Assembly: GCF_000217715.1 (NCBI RefSeq)
Contig: NC_015658.1
Coordinates: forward strand, 124,001-188,000
Length of the DNA stretch: 64,000 nt
Direction: 5' to 3'
From: Halopiger xanaduensis SH-6
GTDB lineage: Archaea > Halobacteriota > Halobacteria > Halobacteriales > Natrialbaceae
Shown here: positions 18,095 to 26,867 of the stretch, in pieces
Layout of the letters: each line of letters begins with the position of its first letter
Numbering within the stretch: position 1 is the first letter of the stretch
Notes under the pieces: model-generated
The model's input: only the letters and a program-made list of their open reading frames with translations
The model's database searches: none
Told to the model about the DNA's origin: nothing
Made by a program: the position numbers and the translations under genes

Positions 18095-18304
18095 ACGTGG
18101 CAGTTTGACGAACCGAACTAAGCCGTTCCGATCCCGGAAACGCACGCCCACTGCTACCTCGAGAGTGCTGCAGCTTCGCCGTCCGCCGGCGGACCTGGAC
18201 GCTCGCTCGAGTCACTACGCGGAAGACGAACCGAGTGCTGTGAGTATCACACTGTGACAGCAGTTGGCGCCACTTTCACTACCGATTCTGAACACTAGAC
18301 GACT

Positions 18305-18598
18305 ATGGGAACCGAGACGGCCGATGATACTGACGACGTTCGCGTGTGGCTCGTCGAGCGGACTTACTCCGACGACGAGCAGAACATGATCATCCTCACC
18401 TACGCCACGCCCGACGGGGAGCGGTACTTCCGCAAGGAACGGGCGCTAACCTCGTTTACCGACGTCCGCGACACGACCGCCGCCGTCGACGTTCCGCCGA
18501 CCAATCTCGGCACCGTCGACGATTCCGACCAGCGAGAGCAGTACGCCGCTGAAGCCCAGCGCATGGCCGAAATCCACGATCCCGACGACGTGATCTGA
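18305..18598 (+). CDS. Conserved-looking haloarchaeal hypothetical protein
   Basis: 97 aa, acidic, no membrane segment. It reads as a small alpha/beta protein: VRVWLVERTYSDDEQNMIILTYATPDGERYFRKERAL, then a helix-rich tail DQREQYAAEAQRMAEIHDPDDVI. Codon use fits the core genome. I do not recognise a functional family. It stands alone with its own ATG at 18305, ahead of an HTH_10 regulator. Confidence 0.65.
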   Translation: MGTETADDTDDVRVWLVERTYSDDEQNMIILTYATPDGERYFRKERALTSFTDVRDTTAAVDVPPTNLGTVDDSDQREQYAAEAQRMAEIHDPDDVI

Positions 18599-18689
18599 GC
18601 GGTATCGGCCACGGCTCGCGTGTCCGACCGCGAGGGCAACTACCGGGGTTGCTCCCTACCGTTTTACGTCGTCGGCGCCTACCTCGAGT

Positions 18690-19439
18690 ATGCGCGAACT
18701 CGTCTTCGCCCTCGAGTACGAACCCGGCTGCAACAGGGTGGCGGATACGCTCGCCGACCACCCCGAGGCGCGGATCCGGTCGCTCTCCCTGCACGCGACC
18801 CCGGAGAGGCTCTGGCGCGTCGACCACGCGACCGGCGACCCGGACGCGCTCGCGGCCATCGAGGATGCATTCATTACCGCCGACTACTACGCCGACTGTC
18901 TCGCGACCGGCGACTGCGGCGCCGTCCAGACGACGCAGGTCTTAGAGCACGCCGCCGACACGCTCGTGCTCTACTCCTACTGGGAACGCACGCTCGACTG
19001 CGCGTCCGTCCCCCACATCGCGCTCGAGCACCTCGGCACCGGCGTCCTGTTCGAGACGCGCCACGAGGGACGCCACTACACGTGGCGGCTCATCCACTCC
19101 GGCGAGGGCGACGTTGGGGCCTTCTTCGACGAGCTCGAGGCGGCCGTCGGCGACTGCGCGCAAATGGAGATGCTTCGGACCGCCGAGGCGAAACCGACTG
19201 GGAGCGAACCGGCCGACGGCGCCGGCGGACTGCCGCCCGAACAGGACGCCGCACTCCGGGCGGCCGTCGAGCACGGCTACTACGAGTCGCCGCGGGCGGT
19301 CGACGTCGGCGACCTCGCCGAGCATCTCGAGGTGCCCCGGTCGACGCTCACCTACCGGCTGCGACGCGCCGAAGAGCAACTGGCGAAGCGATACGTCGCG
19401 GACGGACCGGGTGCGAGCGATCCGTCGCAGTTGCTCTGA
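18690..19439 (+). CDS. HTH_10 (bacterio-opsin activator-like) transcriptional regulator
   Basis: 249 aa. The N-terminal ligand/sensor-like region (residues 1-170) starts MRELVFALEYEPGCNRVADTL. The C-terminal HTH is LPPEQDAALRAAVEHGYYESPR followed by VGDLAEHLEVPRSTLTYRLRRAEEQLAKRYV, the HTH_10 pattern. A TATA-like TTTTACG lies about 28 nt before the ATG, so the message is probably leaderless. Six cysteines are in the N-terminal half, some near each other (DCLATGDCG), which could bind metal; a zinc P-type ATPase gene follows 1.3 kb later. Target genes are unknown. Confidence 0.85.
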   Translation: MRELVFALEYEPGCNRVADTLADHPEARIRSLSLHATPERLWRVDHATGDPDALAAIEDAFITADYYADCLATGDCGAVQTTQVLEHAADTLVLYSYWERTLDCASVPHIALEHLGTGVLFETRHEGRHYTWRLIHSGEGDVGAFFDELEAAVGDCAQMEMLRTAEAKPTGSEPADGAGGLPPEQDAALRAAVEHGYYESPRAVDVGDLAEHLEVPRSTLTYRLRRAEEQLAKRYVADGPGASDPSQLL

Positions 19440-19597
19440 GGTGTCCGGAATATCCTATTGTGTCCCATGTCTAACAGCTTCCTATGATGGCCCGGTAACG
19501 GGTGATAACACCGATGTTAGTAGCCGACACCGGTGTCCGCGAGCACTTATGGGCCGTCTGTGACTATCAGTTCTTGTCGACACAACCGCCATCGAAT

Positions 19598-20254
19598 ATG
19601 TCACAACAGAAATCTGACTACGCGGACGAGGCTACCATCGACGAATCGCTAGACGAACTGCCGACCGACGACGACCTCGAGAAGACCGTCGAGAACCTCG
19701 AAGCCAACGGGTTCGACGTCATCGTCGTCGACTCGGCCGACGAGGCGCTCGCAGAGATCCAGTCGCTCGTTCCCGCCGGGGCGTCCGTGATGAACGGCCA
19801 CTCGACGACCCTCGAGGAGATCGGCTTCGTCGAGTACCTCGGCGAGGGCGACCACGAGTGGGAGAGCCTCCCCGACGAAATCTGGAGCATCGACGACGAC
19901 GCGGAGCGACAGGCCGCTCGTCGCGACTCGCAGACGGCCGACTACTTCCTCGGCGGGATCAACGCGATCGCTCAGACGGGCGAACTCGTTGCCGCCGACC
20001 GCTCGGGCAGCCGCATCGGTGCGTATCCCTTCGCCGCCAGCAACGTCGTCATCGTCAGCGGCGTAAACAAGATCGTCCCGACGCTCGACGACGCGCTCGA
20101 CCGACTCGAGTCGGTCGCCTACCCGCTCGAAAACGAGCGCGCCAAGGAAGCCTACGGCGTCGAGTCCGCGATCGCAAAGCAACTCATCTTCCGACAGGAA
20201 CTCGAGGAGGGACGCACGACGGTCGTCCTCGTCCGCGACCGTTTCGGCTACTAG
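19598..20254 (+). CDS. LUD domain protein (LutC/YkgG-like)
   Basis: 218 aa from the ATG at 19598. LUD-domain features: LEANGFDVIVVDSADEALAEIQSLV, SVMNGHSTTLEEIGF, ADYFLGGINAIAQTGELVAADRSGSRIGAYPF and NVVIVSGVNKIVPTLDDALDR. LutC-type proteins take part in lactate oxidation complexes (LutABC), but no lutA or lutB gene is adjacent here, so a lactate role is not shown. No signal peptide or membrane span. Confidence 0.88.
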   Translation: MSQQKSDYADEATIDESLDELPTDDDLEKTVENLEANGFDVIVVDSADEALAEIQSLVPAGASVMNGHSTTLEEIGFVEYLGEGDHEWESLPDEIWSIDDDAERQAARRDSQTADYFLGGINAIAQTGELVAADRSGSRIGAYPFAASNVVIVSGVNKIVPTLDDALDRLESVAYPLENERAKEAYGVESAIAKQLIFRQELEEGRTTVVLVRDRFGY

Positions 20255-20444
20255 CGATCGAGACTGTACTGGGAACCCGGTACTGCTGGATCCGCCGTTT
20301 TTGATCGGGACGAGTATCGTCTGTCGCTGTAGCAGGATTTCACCGCAATCAACGCCTAACTACGCCGTGAACTGATCGTCGGTCGACTATCTCTCAACCG
20401 CAATAAGAGAGCTTTAACTCAGATCATCACACACATCCGGTTGA

Positions 20445-20639
20445 ATGGGCAACGAGGACGAGAAACGGCGGGCAGCAGCAGTGTGTGAGAGTTGTGGGAC
20501 TGCTCACGCAGTTCGTCTTGGTTCCGACGGAGAAATACAACCAATCGGCAGCGAACTAGCTAATAGCTGCACGTGCGGAAACGGCGATCTTCGTATTCTC
20601 AGCGCCGATAAAACTGTTCTTGACGACGTCGATACGTGA
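20445..20639 (+). CDS. Small zinc-finger protein
   Basis: 64 aa with CESCG near the N-terminus and SCTCGNG in the second half, i.e. a CxxC...CxC four-cysteine site that could bind one zinc. The tail is LRILSADKTVLDDVDT. A TATA-like CTTTAAC lies about 29 nt before the ATG, so it is probably leaderless. Haloarchaea make many such micro zinc-finger proteins; the role is unknown. It lies just upstream of the Zn/Cd ATPase gene. Confidence 0.6.
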   Translation: MGNEDEKRRAAAVCESCGTAHAVRLGSDGEIQPIGSELANSCTCGNGDLRILSADKTVLDDVDT

Positions 20640-20779
20640 AATCTCCTCGATCGTGTGCAATGACTATTTGAATTGCTCGCATCTTCCCTATCTCCCTATT
20701 TTCCATTGCTGATGCCAGCTTCCTCGAGTTGGAACATTCCAACGAAGGCTTATCGAGATGACGCCCCTAGCTCGACGTA

Positions 20780-23149
20780 ATGACAGACGGAACCGCAGCG
20801 CGGCAGACGAGTGGGGGTGGGCAGCAGACGTTGACCGCCCGGCTCGCGGTCCCCGAGATGGACTGTCCCTCCTGCGCGGGGAAGGTGGACAAGAGCCTGC
20901 AACGCGTCGAGGGCGTTGTCGACGCCGATCTCAATCCGACGACCGGGACGGCAACCGTCACGTACGATCCCGAGCAAACTGCCGAGAGCGATGTAGTGGC
21001 AGCGATCGAAGGAGCGGGATACGAGGTGACTGGCGGAACCGGCGGTGACGCCGACACCGAGACCGGCCAGTCGTCCGACGGCGTCGACGTCGCACCGCCT
21101 ACGGAAGTCTGGACGACTCCGCGAGCGAAGAAGACGTGGCTCGGCGCGGCGTTCGTCGTCTTCGGGCTACTCTTCGAGTTCGTCCTCGAGGCGCAGAACG
21201 TCGCCGTCGCGAGCGTCCTCGGGACGCCGCTTTCGATCGCCGATGTCCTGTTTCTCGGAGCCGTCGCAGCCAGCGGCGTGCCGGTCGTCCGGAGCGGCTA
21301 CTACTCGGCGCGCAACCGCAGCCTCGACATCGACCTCCTGATGGGGACGGCGATCGTCGCCGCCACCGGGATCGGCTACTTCGTCGAGGCGGCGACGCTG
21401 GCCGTCCTGTTCAGCATCGCCGAACTGCTCGAGGACTACGCGATGGACAGGGCCCGCGACTCCCTGCGCGAGCTGATGGAGCTCTCGCCCGACGAGGCGA
21501 CGGTCTACCGCGACGGCGAGGAAGTGACCGTCCCCGCGGAGGACGTCAGCGTCGGCGAAACCGTCATCGTCCGCCCGGGTGAGAAGATACCGCTCGACGG
21601 GACCGTCCAGGACGGCGAGAGCGCGGTCGACGAGTCGCCGATCACCGGCGAGAGCGTCCCCGTCGACAAGACGCCCGGCGACGAAGTGTACGCCGGCGCG
21701 ATCAACGAGGAGGGGTACCTCGAGGTCGAGGTGACCTCGACGGCGGGCGACTCGACGCTCTCGCGGATCATCGAGTTGGTGCAGGGCGCACAGGCCAAGC
21801 AGACGGACACCGAGCAGTTCGTCGACCGGTTCGCGGGCTACTACACGCCGCTGGTAGTGGCGCTGGCGATCCTGACCGCGGCCGTCCCGCCGCTTCTCAT
21901 CGGTGATTCCGTCGCGACGAGCGTCCTCGGCTACGAGTTCGTCTTCGCCGCCGACTGGGGAACGTGGTTCGTGCGCGGGCTCACGCTGCTGGTGATCGCC
22001 TGTCCTTGCGCGTTCGTCATCTCGACGCCGGTCTCGGTGGTCTCGGGGATTACGAGCGCCGCGAAGAACGGCGTCCTTATCAAGGGCGGCAACTACCTCG
22101 AGGCGATGGGCGAGGTCGACGCCGTGGCCCTCGACAAGACGGGCACGCTCACGAAGGGCGAGCTCGCGGTTACCGACGTCGTCCCGCTCGACGAAACGAG
22201 CGAGACCGATCTCCTCCGGTACGGTGCCGGCTTGGAGCGACGCAGCGAACACCCGATCGCCGACGCAGTGCTGACCCGCGCCGACGAGGCGGGGCTGGAC
22301 GACTTGCCCGAGCCGTCGTCGTTCGAGAGCCTCACCGGCAAGGGAATTCGCGGCGAGATCGACGGCGAAACCTACTACGCCGGCAAGCCGGCACTCTTCG
22401 AAGACCTCGGCTTCGATCTCTCTCGAGCGCGTCGTCCGACAGAGACCGACGGCGGCGTCGCTGCGGGCTCGACTACGGTGGCGGATGACTCCGCCTTCAG
22501 CGAAGAGACGCTCGCCGAACTCGAGCGGGAGGGAAAGACGGTCGTCCTCGTCGGCACGGCGTCGAGGCTGCTCGGTGCGATTGCGATCGCCGACGAGGTT
22601 CGGCCCGCTTCGAAGCGAGCCGTCGAACGCCTCCACGAGTTGGGCGTCGACCGCGTCGTGATGCTCACCGGCGACAACGAGGGGACCGCCCGCGCGATCG
22701 CCGACGAGGTCGGCGTCGACGAGTACCGCGCCGAACTCCTGCCCGACGAGAAAGTCGACGCGATCGAGGCCTTGCAGCGCGAGTATGGAACCGTGGCGAT
22801 GGTCGGCGACGGCATCAACGACGCGCCGGCGCTTGCGACCGCTGAGGTCGGGATCGCGATGGGCGCTGCAGGGACGGACGCAGCTCTCGAGACAGCCGAC
22901 ATCGCGCTGATGGGCGACGATATCGGCAAGCTTCCGTACCTGTACGCGCTCTCGAACACGGCAAACGGCGTCATCCGCCAGAACATCTGGGCGAGTCTCG
23001 GCGTGAAACTCCTGCTCGCGATCGGCGTGCCGTTGGGACTCGTCAGCGTCGCGATGGCCGTCGTCGTCGGCGACATGGGGATGAGCCTCGGCGTGACCGG
23101 GAACGCGATGCGACTCTCCCGGCTACAGCCCGACCGGTTCTTCGACTGA
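20780..23149 (+). CDS. Heavy-metal translocating P-type ATPase, Zn/Cd/Pb type (P1B-2)
   Basis: 789 aa. One N-terminal HMA domain (PEMDCPSCAGKVDKSL, residues about 25-90), membrane segments, the actuator TGES (ITGESVPVDKTPGDE), the transport motif CPC at residues 408-410, phosphorylation DKTGT with Asp452, HP motif (ERRSEHPIADAV) and hinge GDGINDAPAL. The last membrane segments carry GVKLLLA and GDMGMSL, the Lys and DxG signature that I recall for zinc/cadmium/lead exporters rather than copper pumps. It would pump divalent soft metals out. No ArsR gene is adjacent. Confidence 0.94.
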   Translation: MTDGTAARQTSGGGQQTLTARLAVPEMDCPSCAGKVDKSLQRVEGVVDADLNPTTGTATVTYDPEQTAESDVVAAIEGAGYEVTGGTGGDADTETGQSSDGVDVAPPTEVWTTPRAKKTWLGAAFVVFGLLFEFVLEAQNVAVASVLGTPLSIADVLFLGAVAASGVPVVRSGYYSARNRSLDIDLLMGTAIVAATGIGYFVEAATLAVLFSIAELLEDYAMDRARDSLRELMELSPDEATVYRDGEEVTVPAEDVSVGETVIVRPGEKIPLDGTVQDGESAVDESPITGESVPVDKTPGDEVYAGAINEEGYLEVEVTSTAGDSTLSRIIELVQGAQAKQTDTEQFVDRFAGYYTPLVVALAILTAAVPPLLIGDSVATSVLGYEFVFAADWGTWFVRGLTLLVIACPCAFVISTPVSVVSGITSAAKNGVLIKGGNYLEAMGEVDAVALDKTGTLTKGELAVTDVVPLDETSETDLLRYGAGLERRSEHPIADAVLTRADEAGLDDLPEPSSFESLTGKGIRGEIDGETYYAGKPALFEDLGFDLSRARRPTETDGGVAAGSTTVADDSAFSEETLAELEREGKTVVLVGTASRLLGAIAIADEVRPASKRAVERLHELGVDRVVMLTGDNEGTARAIADEVGVDEYRAELLPDEKVDAIEALQREYGTVAMVGDGINDAPALATAEVGIAMGAAGTDAALETADIALMGDDIGKLPYLYALSNTANGVIRQNIWASLGVKLLLAIGVPLGLVSVAMAVVVGDMGMSLGVTGNAMRLSRLQPDRFFD

Positions 23150-23230
23150 GGGGCAGCGGTTTCCGAAGGCGAAGCTGTCCCCTTATTTGGCCGGTAATTA
23201 TACCTGGATCGTGTTTGCAATTATGAGTGA

Positions 23231-24751
23231 ATGAACGCAGGGGACGAACGGATAACGCCGGCCGTTAGACGGGACGTCGACGGGGCGCAGCTGGCCGGCG
23301 AGATCGGTATCGACGGACGGGAGATCGAGTGGCGCAAGGAATTTACCGGCTTCGACGATGCCGACCGGCGGCGGCTGCAGGCCCTGGACGATGTCGCCGG
23401 TCCGATCGTTGACGAGACGGTCGACGACTTTTACGACAATCTCCAGTCGTACGAGGAGACGCTCGAGATCTTCGATCGCTCCACGAAGACGGTCGAGCAA
23501 CTCAAACAGACGCAGCGACAGTATCTCACGCAGCTCTTTGCCGGACAGTACGACGAGTCGTACTTCCGGCGTCGTGCGCGGATCGGGAAGATACACGATC
23601 TGCTGGACCTGGGACCGAAGATCTACCTCGGGGCCTACTCCGTCTTCTACGAGCACCTCCTCGAGGCGATCGTCGAGGATCTGAAAGCCGACCTGCCCGA
23701 GACCGTCGACGAGACGGCGGCGACTGACGGCGACGGCGAGACGCGGTCGCCGGCCCAAGCGCTGGACGAACTGGCGGCGCGAACGCTGTCGCTGCTGAAG
23801 GTGACCAACCTCGACCAGCAGGTGGCGATGGACACCTACATCCACTCGTACAGCCAGCGGCTCGACGATATCATCGACGAACAGGAGGCGCTGATGGAGC
23901 AGGTCAGTCGGGAGGTCCAGCGGCCGCTCGCCGATCTGGAGGCCTCGGCCACCGACGTCGCAGCGAGTTCCGAACGGATCAGCGAGAAAGCGCGCGATCA
24001 AGCCGACTCGATGGAGACCGTAACCAGCGAAGTCGCGGACATGTCGGCGACGGTCGAGGAGATCGCCTCGACGGCCGAGGAGGTCGCCGCGACCAGCGCC
24101 GAGGCCGAAAGCCAGGCCCAGGAGGGGCGGGAGGCGGCGACGGAAGCGATCGAGTTGATGCAGTCGATCGATACGTCGACCGCCGAGGTCGCCGCCGACG
24201 TCTCGCAACTCGAGGAGCGCATCGACGAGATCGACGAGATCGTCGACGTCATCAACGATATCGCCGACCAGACGAACCTGCTGGCACTGAACGCCTCGAT
24301 CGAAGCGGCACACGCCGGCGAGGACGGCGACGGGTTCGCCGTCGTCGCCAACGAGGTCAAATCGCTGGCCGAGGAGTCCCAAGAACACGCCCGCGAGATC
24401 GAGGGGCTGGTCGACGAGATCAAAACTGACACCGCCGAGACGGTCGCGAGCCTCGAGGAGACGACTCGGGAGATCGATCGCGGAATCACGCAGGTCAACG
24501 ACGCGATGGAAACCCTGCAGGACATCGCCCGCGCCGTCGAGGAGGCGTCGGAGGGCGTTCGGCAGGTGTCCGACGCGACCGACGATCAGGCCGCCAGCAC
24601 CGAGGAGGTCGCGTCGCTGGTCGACGAACTCCTCGAGCAAGCCGATCAGGTTGCCGACGAGATCGAAGACGTCGCCAGCGCCAACGAGGAGCAAGCCGAG
24701 AAAGTCGAACGGATCAGTTCGACCGTTTCTCGCCTCTCGGACAGCGAGTAG
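23231..24751 (+). CDS. HemAT-like globin-coupled heme aerotaxis transducer
   Basis: 506 aa, soluble. Residues about 30-190 form a globin-coupled sensor domain: EWRKEFTGFDDADRRRLQAL, DDFYDNLQSYEETLEIF, then RARIGKIHDLLDLGPKIYLGAY, whose His is the likely heme ligand. The C-terminal half is a methyl-accepting signalling domain with the highly conserved tip DIADQTNLLALNASIEAAHAGEDG and GFAVVANEVKSLAEES. There are no membrane spans, as expected for HemAT, which senses oxygen in the cytoplasm and signals to CheA. Start is the ATG at 23231; an ATG at 23224 leads only to a 3-codon ORF. Confidence 0.93.
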   Translation: MNAGDERITPAVRRDVDGAQLAGEIGIDGREIEWRKEFTGFDDADRRRLQALDDVAGPIVDETVDDFYDNLQSYEETLEIFDRSTKTVEQLKQTQRQYLTQLFAGQYDESYFRRRARIGKIHDLLDLGPKIYLGAYSVFYEHLLEAIVEDLKADLPETVDETAATDGDGETRSPAQALDELAARTLSLLKVTNLDQQVAMDTYIHSYSQRLDDIIDEQEALMEQVSREVQRPLADLEASATDVAASSERISEKARDQADSMETVTSEVADMSATVEEIASTAEEVAATSAEAESQAQEGREAATEAIELMQSIDTSTAEVAADVSQLEERIDEIDEIVDVINDIADQTNLLALNASIEAAHAGEDGDGFAVVANEVKSLAEESQEHAREIEGLVDEIKTDTAETVASLEETTREIDRGITQVNDAMETLQDIARAVEEASEGVRQVSDATDDQAASTEEVASLVDELLEQADQVADEIEDVASANEEQAEKVERISSTVSRLSDSE

Positions 24752-24841
24752 TCGCGGCAAATAGGGTATCTAGGGCTCCGGAATCGCGATCGACTCGTTG
24801 CAGGCCGTGGGATTTTCCGCCGCTCGACGCTATCACTGTTC

Positions 24842-25012
24842 ATGGCTGGATTAATCCGGCGAACGGCACGGGCGATCGACGAGATGTGGCGATCGATATG
24901 GCACGAGTCGAGCCGCGCCGAGAAAGTCGTGATCGCCGTTCTGCTTCTGGTGACCGGGTTGGCAATTCCGGTGCTCCCGATCGTCTGGATCGCCCGAATC
25001 GTTGCCAATTGA
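24842..25012 (+). CDS. Small single-span membrane protein
   Basis: 56 aa, beginning MAGLIRRTARAIDEMW and containing a strong hydrophobic helix (VVIAVLLLVTGLAIPVLPIVW), ending RIVAN. GC-rich codons and a clean start favour a real gene, though it is too short for certainty. It lies 90 nt after the HemAT gene. The amphipathic basic N-terminus plus one helix resembles many haloarchaeal micro-proteins of unknown role. Confidence 0.5.
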   Translation: MAGLIRRTARAIDEMWRSIWHESSRAEKVVIAVLLLVTGLAIPVLPIVWIARIVAN

Positions 25013-25204
25013 GTACTGAATCGGTGAGCGAGATACGGGCGTCGTTTTCGAACCGTCCGATTTCGTTTTCGTTTCGATCGAACGTTCGACGACGACCTCG
25101 CGCGATCGACCACCCGAGCGAAACGACGCGGTCGCCGATTCCGGAACGCGGTCGTGAACGGAACGGCGACGGTCGCGTGCAGCGGCGCCCGTCATCCTAC
25201 TCGA

Positions 25205-25657
25205 TCACGCGTCTTCGACCGGCGTCTTCACGATCGTGACCGGTCGATCGGCCATGCGAGCGACGCGCTCGGCGACGCTGCCGAGCAGCCGACGGTACTC
25301 GCCGGGCCGATTCTTGGAGCCGACGACGACGAGTCCGATATCCGTCTCGTCGCTGTACTCGAGAATGTCCTCGTGGGGTACGCCGTGGCGAATCTCGGCG
25401 ACCGTCTCGAGTCCGGCCTCGGCCGCGCGGTCGGTGATCTCCGCGACCGCGTCGCGGCCCGCCTGCTCGAGGGCGTGCTCGAGGCCTTCGAATTCGTGGA
25501 CGTACTCGTCGCCGGGGTAGGAACTGTACGCGTCGGCGTCGACGACGTACAGCACGTGCAACTCGGCGTCGTACCGCTGGGCGGCATCGACCGCGTGCTC
25601 GATCGCGCGATCGACTCCGGGGCTCATATCGGTCGGAAGCAGTATTTTATCGTACAT
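25205..25657 (-). CDS. Universal stress protein, UspA family
   Basis: 150 aa. Starts MYDKILLPTDMSPGVDRAIEHAVDAA, the family N-terminus, and has the ATP-binding motif near the C-terminus: VVGSKNRPGEYRRLLGSVAERVARMADRPVTIVK (the G-2x-G-9x-G(S/T) pattern). It is a cytoplasmic protein expected to form dimers and bind a nucleotide under stress. It lies between the HemAT and copper genes. Confidence 0.93.
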   Translation of the reverse strand: MYDKILLPTDMSPGVDRAIEHAVDAAQRYDAELHVLYVVDADAYSSYPGDEYVHEFEGLEHALEQAGRDAVAEITDRAAEAGLETVAEIRHGVPHEDILEYSDETDIGLVVVGSKNRPGEYRRLLGSVAERVARMADRPVTIVKTPVEDA

Positions 25658-25845
25658 TACGTATTACGTCTCCGCGTTGACTGATAAATCGCGGGCGCTG
25701 TTCTATCGGTTTTAGATCGGACGGTTGTATTCAAGTATCTGCGGCAGCGGTTAGGCAGAAGTAGAGTCGGTAGGGCGACCGCGTCGTGGTCGGGTCGTAG
25801 GGACCTCGACCGTACCGACGGTGACTGGCTATTGTCGTCGATCGC

Positions 25846-26043
25846 TCACGCCGACGCGTCGTAGCCGGCGTCCTCGACGGCGCCGACCAGCGCATCCGGA
25901 TCGGCGGTACCCTCGACCGTCGCGGTCTCGGCGTCGCGATCGGCCGTCGCCTCCGAGACGCCCTCGACGTCCTCGAGGGCCTCCTCGACGGTCTGTTCGC
26001 AGTGTTCACAGGACATCCCTTCGACGGTGATCGTCTGACTCAT
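25846..26043 (-). CDS. copZ: Copper chaperone, heavy-metal-associated (HMA) domain protein, CopZ-like
   Basis: 65 aa, a single HMA domain: MSQTITVEGMSCEHCEQTVEEAL with the CxxC metal site, then VEGTADPDALVGAVEDAGYDASA. It would hold Cu(I) in the cytoplasm and pass it to the CopA ATPase at 26868. It is divergent from the Lrp-TRASH regulator. A TTCGAACGTT motif in its upstream region recurs, with one change, upstream of copA. Confidence 0.9.
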   Translation of the reverse strand: MSQTITVEGMSCEHCEQTVEEALEDVEGVSEATADRDAETATVEGTADPDALVGAVEDAGYDASA

Positions 26044-26091
26044 GGTCGGGTGAAGCTAACGGGGCCTGATCTTTGTGGGTTTCCCCTTCGA

Positions 26092-26101
26092 TTCGAACGT
26101 T
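26092..26101 (+). promoter_or_regulatory. Candidate copper-regulator site in the copZ/regulator divergent region
   Basis: TTCGAACGTT, about 50 nt upstream of the copZ ATG. It matches TTCGAAAGTT at 26781-26790, upstream of copA, at 9 of 10 positions. Two genes of the same copper pathway sharing the motif suggests a common regulator, most simply the Lrp-TRASH protein. Confidence 0.35.
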
Positions 26102-26176
26102 CCGCGCCGACCGAACCCGAACGATCCAAAGTGGAATGCGGGAAACAGTATAGTATCCGGAGCGAGTACCAGTCCT

Positions 26177-26767
26177 ATGCGCGAGCTGGACGAAACGGAT
26201 ATGGAGATTCTGTCGCTGTTGGCCGAGAACGCCCGCCGACCGTTCAGCGAGATCGGCGAGCAGGTCGGATTGTCGGGGCCGGCGGTCTCGGACCGCGTCG
26301 AACGGCTCCAAGAGGCCGGTATCATCAACAACTTCACGATCGACGTCAACCGGTCGCAGCTCCGTGCCGGCGTTCCCGTCCTGATCCAGGTGGAACTACC
26401 GGTCGACTCGCTCGAGCCGGCCCGGGAACGCGTCGGTGACGCCGACGGCGTCGAACACGTGTTCGTGACGGCGGAGGGCGACCTCTGGTTCTACGCGCGT
26501 ATCGAGGCGCAGAACGTCCGGACGTGGCTCGAGACGCTGCTGGACGACGTGACGGTGTCCGACTACGCGGTGACGCTGGTCGACCGCGTCGAGTGGACCC
26601 CGTCGATCGACGGCGTCGAGTTCGCGCTCTCCTGTGCGGAGTGCGGGAACACGGTCGACAGCGAGGGGGAGACGTCGCGGATCGACGGCGAGGTGTACCA
26701 CTTCTGCTGCCCGTCCTGTCTCTCTCGCTTCGAGGATCGGTACCAGCGATTAGAAGAAGGCGCGTAA
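26177..26767 (+). CDS. Lrp/AsnC family regulator with C-terminal TRASH metal-sensing domain
   Basis: 196 aa from the ATG at 26177 (the frame is open to 26075). The N-terminal Lrp HTH is LDETDMEILSLLAENARRPFSEI, then GLSGPAVSDRVERLQEAGII. The middle is an AsnC-type ligand domain. The C-terminus is a TRASH zinc/copper domain: LSCAECGNTVDSEGE and VYHFCCPSCLSRFEDRY. This fusion is known in halophiles; VNG1179C of Halobacterium, a copper-responsive regulator of a P1 ATPase, has it. A TATA-like AGTATAGTATCC sits about 24 nt before the ATG. It probably controls copZ and copA. Confidence 0.92.
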   Translation: MRELDETDMEILSLLAENARRPFSEIGEQVGLSGPAVSDRVERLQEAGIINNFTIDVNRSQLRAGVPVLIQVELPVDSLEPARERVGDADGVEHVFVTAEGDLWFYARIEAQNVRTWLETLLDDVTVSDYAVTLVDRVEWTPSIDGVEFALSCAECGNTVDSEGETSRIDGEVYHFCCPSCLSRFEDRYQRLEEGA

Positions 26768-26780
26768 CTTTGACTTTGGG

Positions 26781-26790
26781 TTCGAAAGTT
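26781..26790 (+). promoter_or_regulatory. Candidate copper-regulator site upstream of copA
   Basis: TTCGAAAGTT, about 80 nt before the copA ATG. It is also the right half of a wider inverted repeat, AACTTT (26766-26771) ... AAAGTT (26785-26790). It is nearly the same as the motif 50 nt before copZ. Confidence 0.35.
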
Positions 26791-26867
26791 GACCGGCTTC
26801 CGTAGCCGGCATATCGAAGGAGAAAACCGCCTAAAGCTGGGGTCCGTACTACGATATAAGATACAGT

